The notes beneath the pieces were generated by a model that was not told the origin of the DNA, did not search any database, and was given only the letters and a program-made list of their open reading frames with translations. Positions 42,159 through 50,478 of a stretch of 64,000 nucleotides of DNA are shown piece by piece. The position numbers and the translations under genes are program-made. The stretch spans positions 248,001 through 312,000 of the forward strand of contig CALCNO010000201.1 of NCBI GenBank assembly GCA_937897615.1. The letters run 5' to 3'. Within the stretch, counting starts at the first letter, position 1, and each line of letters opens with the position of its first letter. The stretch comes from an uncultured Anaerolineaceae bacterium. GTDB taxonomy: Bacteria > Chloroflexota > Anaerolineae > Anaerolineales > Anaerolineaceae.

Positions 42159-42809
42159 ATGACCCTCTCTGAGACCCCCACTACTCAAACCGAAGCTTCG
42201 CCCAACAAGAATCGCACTACCACTTTACTGATTGGGATTGTTGCCTTTTTGGCGCTGCTTCTCATCCTGGTTCTGGCAAATGCCACCAACATCCAGAGCT
42301 TTTTTACTCCCAGCGGTTTTTCCGATTTTAGCACAATGCAGGTGGAAGATGGATTTCACAAGGTCAGTATTCCCAACGGAAACCACTGGGAAATCTCCTA
42401 CGAAACCAGCCATGAGGCTATCTTTCAGGGGCTGGTCAAATACAACTATGCCATCCGCGAAAAAGGTTTCGAAATCCTCACCCAGGATATCCTGGTCACT
42501 TCCGGAGATTTCTCTGATCCTCAGCTGGTTTATACAAAAGTTGCTGACCACCACTTTGTTTACCGTTTCCGCACCACCCAGGCGGTTGTGGGAACCATCA
42601 ACCTGCTGCATACCGTCCCGGTGGACGAAGAAGTTCACCAGCAGCTTCTTCAGCTTAAACCCGGTGATCTGGTGGTGATCAAAGGGTGGGAGATCTATAA
42701 CCTTAAGGGGTATGATGCTGAAGGAAATTTTGTAGGGGTATGGCAGGACGCCGGCTGTAACACCACCCTCATCACACAGGTAGTGGTACTGCCGCCGCAA
42801 AACAATTAG
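42159..42809 (+). CDS. Membrane-anchored protein of unknown function
   Basis: A 216-residue protein: a short polar N-terminus, one transmembrane helix (about 22-42), then an outside domain of about 170 residues with alternating strands. Recognisable only as the kind of envelope protein with a domain that begins about 70 residues in (NHWEISYETSHEAIFQ) and ends GVWQDAGCNTTLITQVVVLPP. It has no known catalytic motif. The start follows the -10 region by about 18 bases without a clear ribosome binding site. Divergent from glmS; a link is not shown. Confidence 0.6.
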   Translation: MTLSETPTTQTEASPNKNRTTTLLIGIVAFLALLLILVLANATNIQSFFTPSGFSDFSTMQVEDGFHKVSIPNGNHWEISYETSHEAIFQGLVKYNYAIREKGFEILTQDILVTSGDFSDPQLVYTKVADHHFVYRFRTTQAVVGTINLLHTVPVDEEVHQQLLQLKPGDLVVIKGWEIYNLKGYDAEGNFVGVWQDAGCNTTLITQVVVLPPQNN

Positions 42810-42829
42810 CAACACCGGCGGGCTTGGTA

Positions 42830-42835
42830 TATAAT
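42830..42835 (+). promoter_or_regulatory. -10 box of the MFS transporter gene
   Basis: A perfect TATAAT lies 16 bases before ATG 42852, so the leader would be about 10 bases and lacks a ribosome binding site, close to leaderless. Confidence 0.4.
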
Positions 42836-42851
42836 TCACTTTCCGTGCCTT

Positions 42852-44105
42852 ATGATTGACGACTCCGCGCCAGAGCAAGGCGAGTTGCTCCAAAAGCAAA
42901 CTCGCACCAATTTTCGCAACGTACAGGTAGACGCCATCGGCGTTGGCCTGGCCAATGCGGCTGCACCGTTCCTGCCGGTTTACCTAACCCACCTGGAAGC
43001 GACCTCATTTCAAGTGGGCATGCTCACAGCCATGCCGGCCATGACGGGCCTGCTGCTGGCCATCCCCCTGGGGCGTTTTCTGCAAAAAAAGTCCAACATC
43101 GTCCGCTGGTTTAGCATTGCGCGCCTGCTGGTAATTGCCAGTTATGCGCTAACCGGTATCGCCAGTTTTTTACTGCCGCGCCAGATACTGATCAATTCAA
43201 TTCTGCTGATCTGGGCCATCGCCACCCTGCCGCAGACGGTCGTCTCGATCACTTTTTCGGTGGTGATGAACGCCGTGGCAGGCCCCAATCGGCGCTTTGA
43301 GCTGATGACCCGGCGCTGGTCAACGCTGGGCGTTACCACCACTTTGACCGTTCTTGCCCTCGGACAAATGCTCGACCGGGTCATCTTCCCGCTAAACTAC
43401 CAGTTAATGTTCATTGGCATGTCGCTAGGTGGCCTGATCAGCTTCTATTTTTCCAGCCACATTAAAATCCCGCCGCAGCCGATTCCGGAAAACACACCGG
43501 GCAAGTCAATTAAGTCTCAACTCAAAGAGATTACCAGCCTTGTCCTTAAAGAAAAACCCTTTGTCTCTTTTATGAGCAAGCGCTTCATCTTCTTTGCCGG
43601 CAGCGCTATGGCCAGCCCTCTCGTCCCACTTTACCTGGTGCGGGTGGTTGGCGCATCTGATGGTTGGATTTCCATCATCAATACCTCACAGACCGCCATT
43701 CTGGTCATCGGGTATTTTTTATGGACCAATTTTGGCAAACGGCGCGGCACACATCCCGTCCTGGTATGGACCACCCTCGGCTTGTCACTCTATCCCTTCC
43801 TGCTCACACTCACACACTCCACCTGGCAGATCGCCCTCATCGCCGGCTTTGCGGGGATCTTTCAGGCAGGGTTGGATCTGGTGTTCTTTGACGTCCTCAT
43901 GCAAACCGTGCCGGTACAATACAGTGCCCTTTTTGTGGGTGTTGCCCAGAGCATGCAATTTCTTGCCACCATTGTCTCCCCGTTGATCGGCACCTTTATC
44001 GCAGATCATTGGAGCCTTCCGGTCGGGCTAATTGTGGCAGCGGTCATCCGTTTTTTGGGTTTCTTCCTTTTCTTCATCAACAAAGAAAAGCCCGCCAGAG
44101 CTTAA
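42852..44105 (+). CDS. Major facilitator superfamily transporter
   Basis: A 417-residue integral membrane protein with about 12 hydrophobic segments, separated into two halves by a Pro/Lys-rich loop near residue 215 (PQPIPENTPGKSIKSQ). The first half holds ANAAAPFLPVYLTHLEATSFQVG and the loop typical of MFS proteins. The substrate cannot be read. It lies upstream of the gcv riboswitch but has its own promoter, so a role in glycine transport is not supported. Confidence 0.85.
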   Translation: MIDDSAPEQGELLQKQTRTNFRNVQVDAIGVGLANAAAPFLPVYLTHLEATSFQVGMLTAMPAMTGLLLAIPLGRFLQKKSNIVRWFSIARLLVIASYALTGIASFLLPRQILINSILLIWAIATLPQTVVSITFSVVMNAVAGPNRRFELMTRRWSTLGVTTTLTVLALGQMLDRVIFPLNYQLMFIGMSLGGLISFYFSSHIKIPPQPIPENTPGKSIKSQLKEITSLVLKEKPFVSFMSKRFIFFAGSAMASPLVPLYLVRVVGASDGWISIINTSQTAILVIGYFLWTNFGKRRGTHPVLVWTTLGLSLYPFLLTLTHSTWQIALIAGFAGIFQAGLDLVFFDVLMQTVPVQYSALFVGVAQSMQFLATIVSPLIGTFIADHWSLPVGLIVAAVIRFLGFFLFFINKEKPARA

Positions 44106-44114
44106 CCAGCCTTC

Positions 44115-44143
44115 TTGACATTTCCCGCCCCTGTTCGTAGAAT
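44115..44143 (+). promoter_or_regulatory. Promoter of the gcv operon
   Basis: A perfect TTGACA (44115-44120), 17-base spacer and TAGAAT (44138-44143). RNA would begin near 44150, directly ahead of the riboswitch. Confidence 0.8.
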
Positions 44144-44165
44144 GGAATCACAATTGAATAGAGAA

Positions 44166-44321
44166 AACGAGGAAGAGACCATTTTGGCACCGAAGGGGCA
44201 AACCTCAAAAGCAAGAGGATGAATCTCTCAGGTAAAAGGACCGCGTTTTTGAACTCTCTGGAAAGTGCAAGAACACCGATGGGGCAAGCAGCAATGCGAC
44301 ACTCTCAGGTTGATAACAGAG
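44166..44321 (+). ncRNA. gcvT motif: Tandem glycine riboswitch
   Basis: Two glycine aptamers in series. The first contains the conserved GGCACCGAAGGGGCAA and GAATCTCTCAGG blocks; the second, starting near 44251, has ACACCGATGGGGCAAGC and ACTCTCAGG. The short linker between them is CCGCGTTTTTG. Stem P1 of the second aptamer is CTCTG (44256-44260) with CAGAG (44317-44321). It stands immediately ahead of a terminator and of genes for the glycine cleavage system, the classic use of this RNA. Confidence 0.95.
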
Positions 44322-44350
44322 CGCGTTAACTCTCTTAACGCGCTTATTTT
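44321..44350 (+). terminator. Riboswitch-controlled terminator of the gcv operon
   Basis: A perfect 9-bp stem (44321-44329 with 44335-44343), loop CTCTC, then TTATTTTATT. Its first base is also the last base of aptamer-2 stem P1. CGCGTT in the aptamer linker (44242-44247) can pair with AACGCG in the 3' arm (44337-44342), a possible antiterminator. Confidence 0.8.
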
Positions 44351-44367
44351 ATTCTTACGGAGGAAAA

Positions 44368-44760
44368 ATGAAAACACTTGCGAATCTGAAATACACCAAA
44401 TCCGATGAATGGGTGCTCGTGGAAGGGAAAACCGCCACAATCGGTGTTACCGATTATGCCCAGGATCAACTCTCGGACGTCGTTTTTGTTGAGATAACGG
44501 TGGATGTGGATGACGCTGTGAAAAAACAGGATCACATCGCCACCATTGAGTCCGTAAAAGCCGCTGCCGATGTGAACGCACCGGTTTCCGGCAAGGTGCT
44601 TGCGGTCAACCAGAAACTGGCCGATTCCCCGGAACAGGTCAACAACGATCCTTTCGGTGCTGCCTGGATGATCAAACTTGAACTCGCCGACCCTGCCGAA
44701 TTAACTCAACTGATTGATGCCAAAGCCTACGAGGATTATTGTTCCAGCCGGAGCCACTGA
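44368..44760 (+). CDS. gcvH: Glycine cleavage system H protein
   Basis: A 130-residue lipoyl carrier that shuttles the aminomethyl group between P, T and L proteins. Lipoylation Lys64 lies in ATIESVKAAADVNAPVSG. It begins with YTKSDEWVLVEG. CGGAGGAAAA stands before the ATG. It is the first gene of the riboswitch-controlled operon; its stop overlaps the next ATG by one base. Confidence 0.95.
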   Translation: MKTLANLKYTKSDEWVLVEGKTATIGVTDYAQDQLSDVVFVEITVDVDDAVKKQDHIATIESVKAAADVNAPVSGKVLAVNQKLADSPEQVNNDPFGAAWMIKLELADPAELTQLIDAKAYEDYCSSRSH

Positions 44761-46112
44761 TGTTCATTCCACATACCAAAGAGGAAACAACGCAGATGCT
44801 CAAAAGCATCGGCGTTAAGAGTCTTGAGGAACTCTTTGCAGACGTCCCGCAGAAGTACCGTTTTCCCAAGCTGAATCTGCCGGCTGGCATCACCGAGATG
44901 GAAGCCCTGGCAGAGATGAAGGACTATGCTTCCGTCAACGAGACCGTTGAAGATCTGGTCTCTTTCCTGGGAGCAGGCGCTTACCACCACTACATCCCCG
45001 CCGCAGTGGATATGCTCTTGCGCCGTGGCGAGTTTTACACCGCGTATACTCCTTACCAACCAGAAATCTCGCAGGGGACCCTACAGGCAGTATTTGAATT
45101 TCAAACACTGATGGCCAACCTTACCGGCATGGACGTGAGCAACGCCTCGCACTATGATGGCGCAACCGCCACTGCAGAAGCCGGTGTGATGGCCTACCAC
45201 AATTATCGCGGCAAACGCCCGCACATCCTGCTTTCAGCTGCGGTCAATCCACAAAACCGCGAGGTATTGTGCTCTTACCTGTGCGGTTACGCCGATGTGG
45301 AGATCGAGACCGTTGGCCTGGAAGCACCTTTGAACTCCACCCCCAATGACCTGATCCCGCATATCAGCGACAGCACTTCACTGGTGGTGGTTCAGTACCC
45401 GGATTTCTTTGGCCGCCTCTTTGACCTGAGCAAACTTGCCGAAGAAACCCATGCCAAAGGTGCTCTGCTGGCTGTGGTGACCAACCCCACCGCCCTCGGC
45501 CTGATTACCCCTCCCGGTGATTTTGGCGCAGATATTGTCGTTGGCGAAGGACAACCGCTTGGCATCCCCCTGTCTTACGGCGGCCCCTACCTGGGCTTCT
45601 TCACCACCAAAAAGGAATACGTCCGCAAGATTGCCGGGCGTCTGGTAGGCGAAACAGTGGACGGTAAAGGCAACCGCGGTTATGTGCTGACCCTTACCGC
45701 TCGTGAGCAGCACATCCGCCGCGAAAAATCCACTTCCAACATTTGCACCAATCAGGGCCTGATGGCCCTGGCTGCCACCATCTACCTCAGCCTGTTGGGC
45801 AAGAACGGCCTCAAACAGGTGGCAAACTTGTGCTATCAAAAAGCACACTATGCCGCCAAGAAGATCGCCGAACTCCCCGGATTTGAAGTGGTGTCCAACC
45901 AACCTTTCTTCCATGAGTTTGTGGTCAAATGCCCGGTGAGCGCCAAGGAAGTGAATGAATACCTGCTGGATCAGGACATTCTGGGCGGGTATGAGCTTGC
46001 CAAAGCCTATCCCGGCCTGGAGAACCACCTGCTGGTAGCCGTTACCGAGATGAATAGCGCGGAACAGATCGACTATCTGGTGGATTGCCTGGCGGAGGTG
46101 AATCATGACTGA
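44760..46112 (+). CDS. gcvPA: Glycine dehydrogenase (decarboxylating), P protein subunit 1
   Basis: A 450-residue alpha-type half of the split PLP-dependent P protein. It has the typical MFIPHTKEET start, AGAYHHYIPAAVD, YTPYQPEISQGTLQ and NICTNQGLMA. The active-site Lys is in the other half. ATG 44760 shares one base with the gcvH stop (TGATG) with GGAG 8 bases before it. The split P protein is found in Gram-positive, Thermus and Chloroflexota lineages. Confidence 0.95.
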   Translation: MFIPHTKEETTQMLKSIGVKSLEELFADVPQKYRFPKLNLPAGITEMEALAEMKDYASVNETVEDLVSFLGAGAYHHYIPAAVDMLLRRGEFYTAYTPYQPEISQGTLQAVFEFQTLMANLTGMDVSNASHYDGATATAEAGVMAYHNYRGKRPHILLSAAVNPQNREVLCSYLCGYADVEIETVGLEAPLNSTPNDLIPHISDSTSLVVVQYPDFFGRLFDLSKLAEETHAKGALLAVVTNPTALGLITPPGDFGADIVVGEGQPLGIPLSYGGPYLGFFTTKKEYVRKIAGRLVGETVDGKGNRGYVLTLTAREQHIRREKSTSNICTNQGLMALAATIYLSLLGKNGLKQVANLCYQKAHYAAKKIAELPGFEVVSNQPFFHEFVVKCPVSAKEVNEYLLDQDILGGYELAKAYPGLENHLLVAVTEMNSAEQIDYLVDCLAEVNHD

Positions 46113-47568
46113 GCCTACGATCTACGAACTTTCTTCAACCGGGCGCGTGGGTGTGCAATTCCCCAGGCCGGATGTTCCCCTCAGCGAATTACCCAAAGAA
46201 TTTCTGCGCACCGAACTACCGCTGCCTGAACTCTCCGAGGCAGACGTAGTACGCCACTTCACCCATCTCTCTTCGCTCAATTACAGCGTGGACACCGGCC
46301 TGTATCCTCTGGGGTCCTGCACCATGAAGTACAACCCCAAGATCAACGAAGTGACCGCGCGCCTTCCCGGGTTTGCCCTCACCCATCCGCTGCAGCCGGA
46401 AGATACCATCCAGGGCAACCTGGCGTTGATGTACGATCTGCAGGAGCACCTTAAAGAGATCAGCGGTTTTGATGCGATTACCCTGCAGCCAGCTGCCGGT
46501 GCGCAAGGCGAGTTCGTAGGTGTGAGCATCATCCGCGCGTACCATCGCTTCAACAACGACCTGAAACGCACCAAAATCCTCATCCCGGATTCAGCGCACG
46601 GCACCAACCCGGCCACCTCAGCTATGAGCGGCTTTGAAGTGGTTCCTGTTCCTTCTGATCCCCGCGGCAATGTGGACCTGGAAACCCTGCGCTCGGTTTG
46701 CGATGAGACAGTTGCCGGCCTGATGCTCACCAACCCCAATACACTCGGGCTTTTTGATGAGAACGTGCTGGAAGTCATCAAGATCGTTCACGAGGCAGGC
46801 GGCCTGGTCTATGGCGATGGCGCCAATCTCAACGCCCTGCTGGGCATTGCCCGCCCCGGCGACCTGGGATTTGACATCATGCATTACAACCTGCACAAGA
46901 CCTTCTCCACCCCGCATGGCGGCGGCGGCCCCGGCTCCGGCCCGGTTGGCGTCACCAAAAAGCTGGCGGAATTCCTCCCCAGTCCGGTTGTAGAAATGGT
47001 GGAAAAAGGCAATGACGAACTTGCACCACTGTACAGCCTGGTGACCCCGCAGCATACCATTGGGCGGGTTAAATCCTTCCAGGGGCAATTTGGTATGCAC
47101 GTGCGCGCGTACACCTACATCCGCATGCACGGCCCGGAAGGGCTGCGCAAGATCGCCGAATATGCTGTACTCAATGCCAACTACCTGTTATCAAAAGTGC
47201 GCAAGGCTTACCATCTGCCGTATGACCGCACCTGTATGCATGAGTTTGTAGTAGAGGGCATGTGGCCTGATGTGGCAGATATTCATGCGTTGGATATCGC
47301 CAAACGCCTGATGGACTACAAATTCCACCCACCCACAAACTACTTCCCGCTGATCGTCCACGAGGCGTTGATGATCGAGCCTACCGAGACAGAAAGCATG
47401 CAAACGCTGGATGCCTTTGCCGATGCGCTGCTCAAAATCGCCGAGGAGGCGCGCACCAATCCGCAACTGCTCAAAGAGGCGCCGCACGACACCCCCATTG
47501 GTCGCCTGGACGAACTGCGCGCAGCCAAGGAACTGGTTTTGTGCTGCTGGCTCCCGGAAGACAAGTAA
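46105..47568 (+). CDS. gcvPB: Glycine dehydrogenase (decarboxylating), P protein subunit 2
   Basis: A 487-residue catalytic half. The PLP-binding Lys265 is in NLHKTFSTPHGGGGPGSGP. It decarboxylates glycine and passes the aminomethyl group to lipoyl-GcvH. It overlaps gcvPA by 8 bases. gcvT (aminomethyltransferase) and lpd are not in the operon, so they must be elsewhere. The operon ends in a terminator. Confidence 0.96.
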   Translation: MTEPTIYELSSTGRVGVQFPRPDVPLSELPKEFLRTELPLPELSEADVVRHFTHLSSLNYSVDTGLYPLGSCTMKYNPKINEVTARLPGFALTHPLQPEDTIQGNLALMYDLQEHLKEISGFDAITLQPAAGAQGEFVGVSIIRAYHRFNNDLKRTKILIPDSAHGTNPATSAMSGFEVVPVPSDPRGNVDLETLRSVCDETVAGLMLTNPNTLGLFDENVLEVIKIVHEAGGLVYGDGANLNALLGIARPGDLGFDIMHYNLHKTFSTPHGGGGPGSGPVGVTKKLAEFLPSPVVEMVEKGNDELAPLYSLVTPQHTIGRVKSFQGQFGMHVRAYTYIRMHGPEGLRKIAEYAVLNANYLLSKVRKAYHLPYDRTCMHEFVVEGMWPDVADIHALDIAKRLMDYKFHPPTNYFPLIVHEALMIEPTETESMQTLDAFADALLKIAEEARTNPQLLKEAPHDTPIGRLDELRAAKELVLCCWLPEDK

Positions 47569-47583
47569 AGCAAACCTTCACAA

Positions 47584-47614
47584 AAAAGCTCCCTCAAACA
47601 ATGAGGGAGCTTTT
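47584..47614. terminator. Bidirectional terminator between gcvPB and alaS
   Basis: A 13-bp stem (47584-47596 with 47602-47614) with five-base loop and A/T flanks stops both convergent transcripts. Confidence 0.9.
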
Positions 47615-47616
47615 GC

Positions 47617-50349
47617 TTAGAGTTTCGCTTCGATCATCTGGAGTATTTTCTCCAGGGCTTCGTTGATTCTGGAGGCGTCCTTGCCGCCCGCCTGTGCCAG
47701 GTTGGGGCGCCCACCGCCGCTTCCTTCAATGATGCCGGCTGCACCGCGCACAATCTCGCCCGCATTGAGGCCGTGTTTCTGGATCAGGTCTTCCGTCACG
47801 GCGCAGATGATGGCGGGCTTTCCCTGATTGATGGTTGCCAACGCCACAATGCCACTCGGATATTTGTTGCGGAAGACATCGGCTAACTGCCGCAGGCCAT
47901 CCACAGAGGTTTCGCCGACCAAGGTGACCAGCACAGGTACATTCTTGACCAGCTTTACCTGGGCAAGTTTTCCTGTAAATTCGGATTGGGAACTCTTTTG
48001 CTGTAAAGCGGCCAGTTTCTCTTTCAGGTCAGCTTCGCCATCAATAAGCGCCACAATCTTATTTGGCACATCCTCAACGCCGGTATTCAACAGGCGTGAA
48101 GATTTGCGCAAAATGCCATTGCGCTCACGGATCACCTCATAGGCACCACGACCGGTTACTGCTTCTATGCGCCGAATACCGGCAGCCGCACTGCCCTCGC
48201 TGAGAATCAGGAAGGTGCCGATGATGCCAGTGTTTTCCACGTGCGTGCCGCCGCAAAGCTCGTAAGAGATCGGTGCATCGGCGTCAATGGTAATGGTGCG
48301 CACGTTCTCGCCATACTTTTCGCCAAAAAGAGCCATCGCGCCTTCTGCAATCGCCTCGTCCAGTTTTTTGGTCTTGATCGAAAGCGGGTGATCTTCAAGA
48401 ATGGCCTGGTTCACGCCGGCTTCGATCCGCATCAATTTGTCCTGCGGAATGGCCTCATGATGTGTAAAATCGAAGCGCAAGCGGTCTGGCGCAACCAGCG
48501 AGCCAGCCTGGCGGGCATGCTCCCCAATCACCTTGTGCAGTTGCGCATGCAGGAGGTGCGTGGCGGTGTGGTTGCGCATGATGTCCATACGCCGTTCGCG
48601 ATCTACCACCACATTCACCTGATCTCCCACGCGCGGGGTTCCGCGGGTAACCACGCCGTAATGCACAATCACTCCTGCGGCCGGGCGTTTGGCCTCGCTC
48701 ACTTCAACTTCCCAGCTGCCATCCTGTGCCTGGATCCAGCCGCTGTCGGCCACCTGTCCGCCAGACTCAATGTAGAAACCAGTTTTGGGCACAATGATCT
48801 CTACCAGCGAATCAGTTTCAGCGTTCTCCACCTGGGCCCCATCGGAGAAGAGGGAGAGAACCGTGCCGCGAATGTTGAGCCACTCGTATGGGTTGTACTC
48901 AACGCCAGAGGCAGATAGCTTTCCATCCCTGGTTAAAGCAGCAAAAGTGCTGCGGTACAGCTCCACCTGGTCCCCGCCCATCTTGCCAAAGGCCTTGCCT
49001 GCGCCGGATTGCAGGCGATGTTCTTCAAGAGCCGTTTTGAAGCCCGCCTCATCAACCTCAAGGCCGTTCTCGCGGGCAATGTCGCGGGTGAGTTCCAGCG
49101 GCAACCCGTGCGTGGCATACAACTCGAAAGCTCTTTTGCCATCCAGCACGGCGATATTGCTGCTTTTCATCTCGGCCAGCAGGTCATCCAGATAGCCCAC
49201 ACCGGATTCGACGGTACGCGCAAAGCGTTTTTCTTCACGCGTCAGGTTATCCAAAATGGTGGCGGCATTCTTGTTCAACTCCGGGTAAGCCTGCCCGTAA
49301 AGTGCAATGGTCACCTCGGCTACTTTAGACAGAAACGGCGCGGAGAGGCCAATCTTGCTGCCAAAGCGGGCAGCACGGCGGATGATCATGCGGCAGATAT
49401 AGTTGCGCCCGATATTTCCCGGTACCACGCCATCGGCAATAAGGAATGTGGCCGCACGCACGTGGTCGGCAATCACCCGGTAAGGGGTAAAGTTTGCATT
49501 CACCTGCTCGGTGGTCTGCCCGGCCAATTCCTGAATCTTCTCAATCATCGGGAAGAACTGGTCAGTACGATAATTGGAATTCACATTCTGCAGAATGGAA
49601 ACAATCCGCTCAAAGCCCATACCGGTATCCACGTGGCGGTGCGCCAAGGGGTCAAATCGGGTTTGGTTGATGCGGTTGTACTGCATGAACACCAGATTCC
49701 AGATCTCGAGGTAACGCTTGCAATCTCCGTTGACACGGCATACATGCCCCGGCACATCAGCTTTGTCGCAGAATTTCGGCCCGCGGTCAACATGAATTTC
49801 GCTGCAAGGGCCGCACGGCCCGGTATCGGCCATTTCCCATAAGTTTTCCTTGCGGCCAAAATAAAGGATGTGCGTAGGGTCAAGGCCAGGTTGTTTAGCC
49901 CACTCTTCAGCAGCTTCGGTATCGGTAGGCAAGTCGCCTTTGTCGTCTTTAAAACAGGTGAAGTACAAGACCGCCGGGTCAACACCCCATTCCTTTACCA
50001 AAAGCTCCCAGGCCCAGGCAATGGCCTCTTTTTTGTAATAATCGCCAAAAGACCAGTTGCCCAGCATCTCGAAGAAAGTGTGGTGCGAATCATCGCGGCC
50101 CACATCGTCCAGGTCGTTGTGCTTGCCGGCAACGCGCATGCACTTCTGCGAGTTTACCGCGCGGGTATAAGGCCGGGTATCCGTGCCCAGAAAGACATCC
50201 TTGAACTGCACCATACCGGCGTTGGTGAACAGCAAAGTCTGGTCGCCTCCGGGTACGAGGGAAGACGAAGGCACAAATGTGTGCCCCTTTGACTTGAAAA
50301 AGTCAATGAATGATTGCCTGATCTCCGCACCGGTCATTTTTTTGGTCAT
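47617..50349 (-). CDS. alaS: Alanyl-tRNA synthetase
   Basis: A 910-residue enzyme. Catalytic domain with LFTNAGMVQFKDVFLG and RDDSHHTFFEMLGNWSFGDY, editing domain with HTATHLLHAQL and CGGTHVENTG (zinc-binding), and a C-terminal DHHA1 domain with GSGGGRPNLAQAGGKD. AGGTGA before ATG 50349 supports the start. A TATAAT on the minus strand (50381-50386) may be the promoter. It is full length and complete. Confidence 0.97.
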   Translation of the reverse strand: MTKKMTGAEIRQSFIDFFKSKGHTFVPSSSLVPGGDQTLLFTNAGMVQFKDVFLGTDTRPYTRAVNSQKCMRVAGKHNDLDDVGRDDSHHTFFEMLGNWSFGDYYKKEAIAWAWELLVKEWGVDPAVLYFTCFKDDKGDLPTDTEAAEEWAKQPGLDPTHILYFGRKENLWEMADTGPCGPCSEIHVDRGPKFCDKADVPGHVCRVNGDCKRYLEIWNLVFMQYNRINQTRFDPLAHRHVDTGMGFERIVSILQNVNSNYRTDQFFPMIEKIQELAGQTTEQVNANFTPYRVIADHVRAATFLIADGVVPGNIGRNYICRMIIRRAARFGSKIGLSAPFLSKVAEVTIALYGQAYPELNKNAATILDNLTREEKRFARTVESGVGYLDDLLAEMKSSNIAVLDGKRAFELYATHGLPLELTRDIARENGLEVDEAGFKTALEEHRLQSGAGKAFGKMGGDQVELYRSTFAALTRDGKLSASGVEYNPYEWLNIRGTVLSLFSDGAQVENAETDSLVEIIVPKTGFYIESGGQVADSGWIQAQDGSWEVEVSEAKRPAAGVIVHYGVVTRGTPRVGDQVNVVVDRERRMDIMRNHTATHLLHAQLHKVIGEHARQAGSLVAPDRLRFDFTHHEAIPQDKLMRIEAGVNQAILEDHPLSIKTKKLDEAIAEGAMALFGEKYGENVRTITIDADAPISYELCGGTHVENTGIIGTFLILSEGSAAAGIRRIEAVTGRGAYEVIRERNGILRKSSRLLNTGVEDVPNKIVALIDGEADLKEKLAALQQKSSQSEFTGKLAQVKLVKNVPVLVTLVGETSVDGLRQLADVFRNKYPSGIVALATINQGKPAIICAVTEDLIQKHGLNAGEIVRGAAGIIEGSGGGRPNLAQAGGKDASRINEALEKILQMIEAKL

Positions 50350-50380
50350 GGGTCACCTGCCTCGTTGTAAATTGATGCTT

Positions 50381-50386
50381 ATTATA
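50381..50386 (-). promoter_or_regulatory. -10 box of alaS
   Basis: A perfect TATAAT on the minus strand; RNA would start near 50374, leaving a leader of about 25 bases that holds the ribosome binding site. Confidence 0.4.
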
Positions 50387-50427
50387 TTCTAGTCCAATGC
50401 CAAATGTGCAAAACTGTTCTCTGCAAA

Positions 50428-50460
50428 CAAAAACCGCGAACACAAGATGTATTCGCGGTT
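50428..50460 (-). terminator. Terminator of the C25-protease operon
   Basis: On the minus strand a 9-bp stem (50452-50460 with 50432-50440), an 11-base loop, then TTTGTTTG. It ends the transcript that starts at the sigma-54 promoter near 58750 and separates it from alaS. Confidence 0.8.
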
Positions 50461-50478
50461 GAGAGGTTTTTGTAACAC

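Noticed and set aside
44161..44350. Structured region before gcvH considered as a tRNA or small RNA gene
   Set aside because: The conserved blocks are those of two glycine aptamers; there is no cloverleaf or anticodon loop.
49009..49842. Long open frame of 277 codons on the plus strand inside alaS
   Set aside because: It is antisense to a complete, well-conserved alaS, has no recognisable motif, and follows from the codon bias of the real gene.
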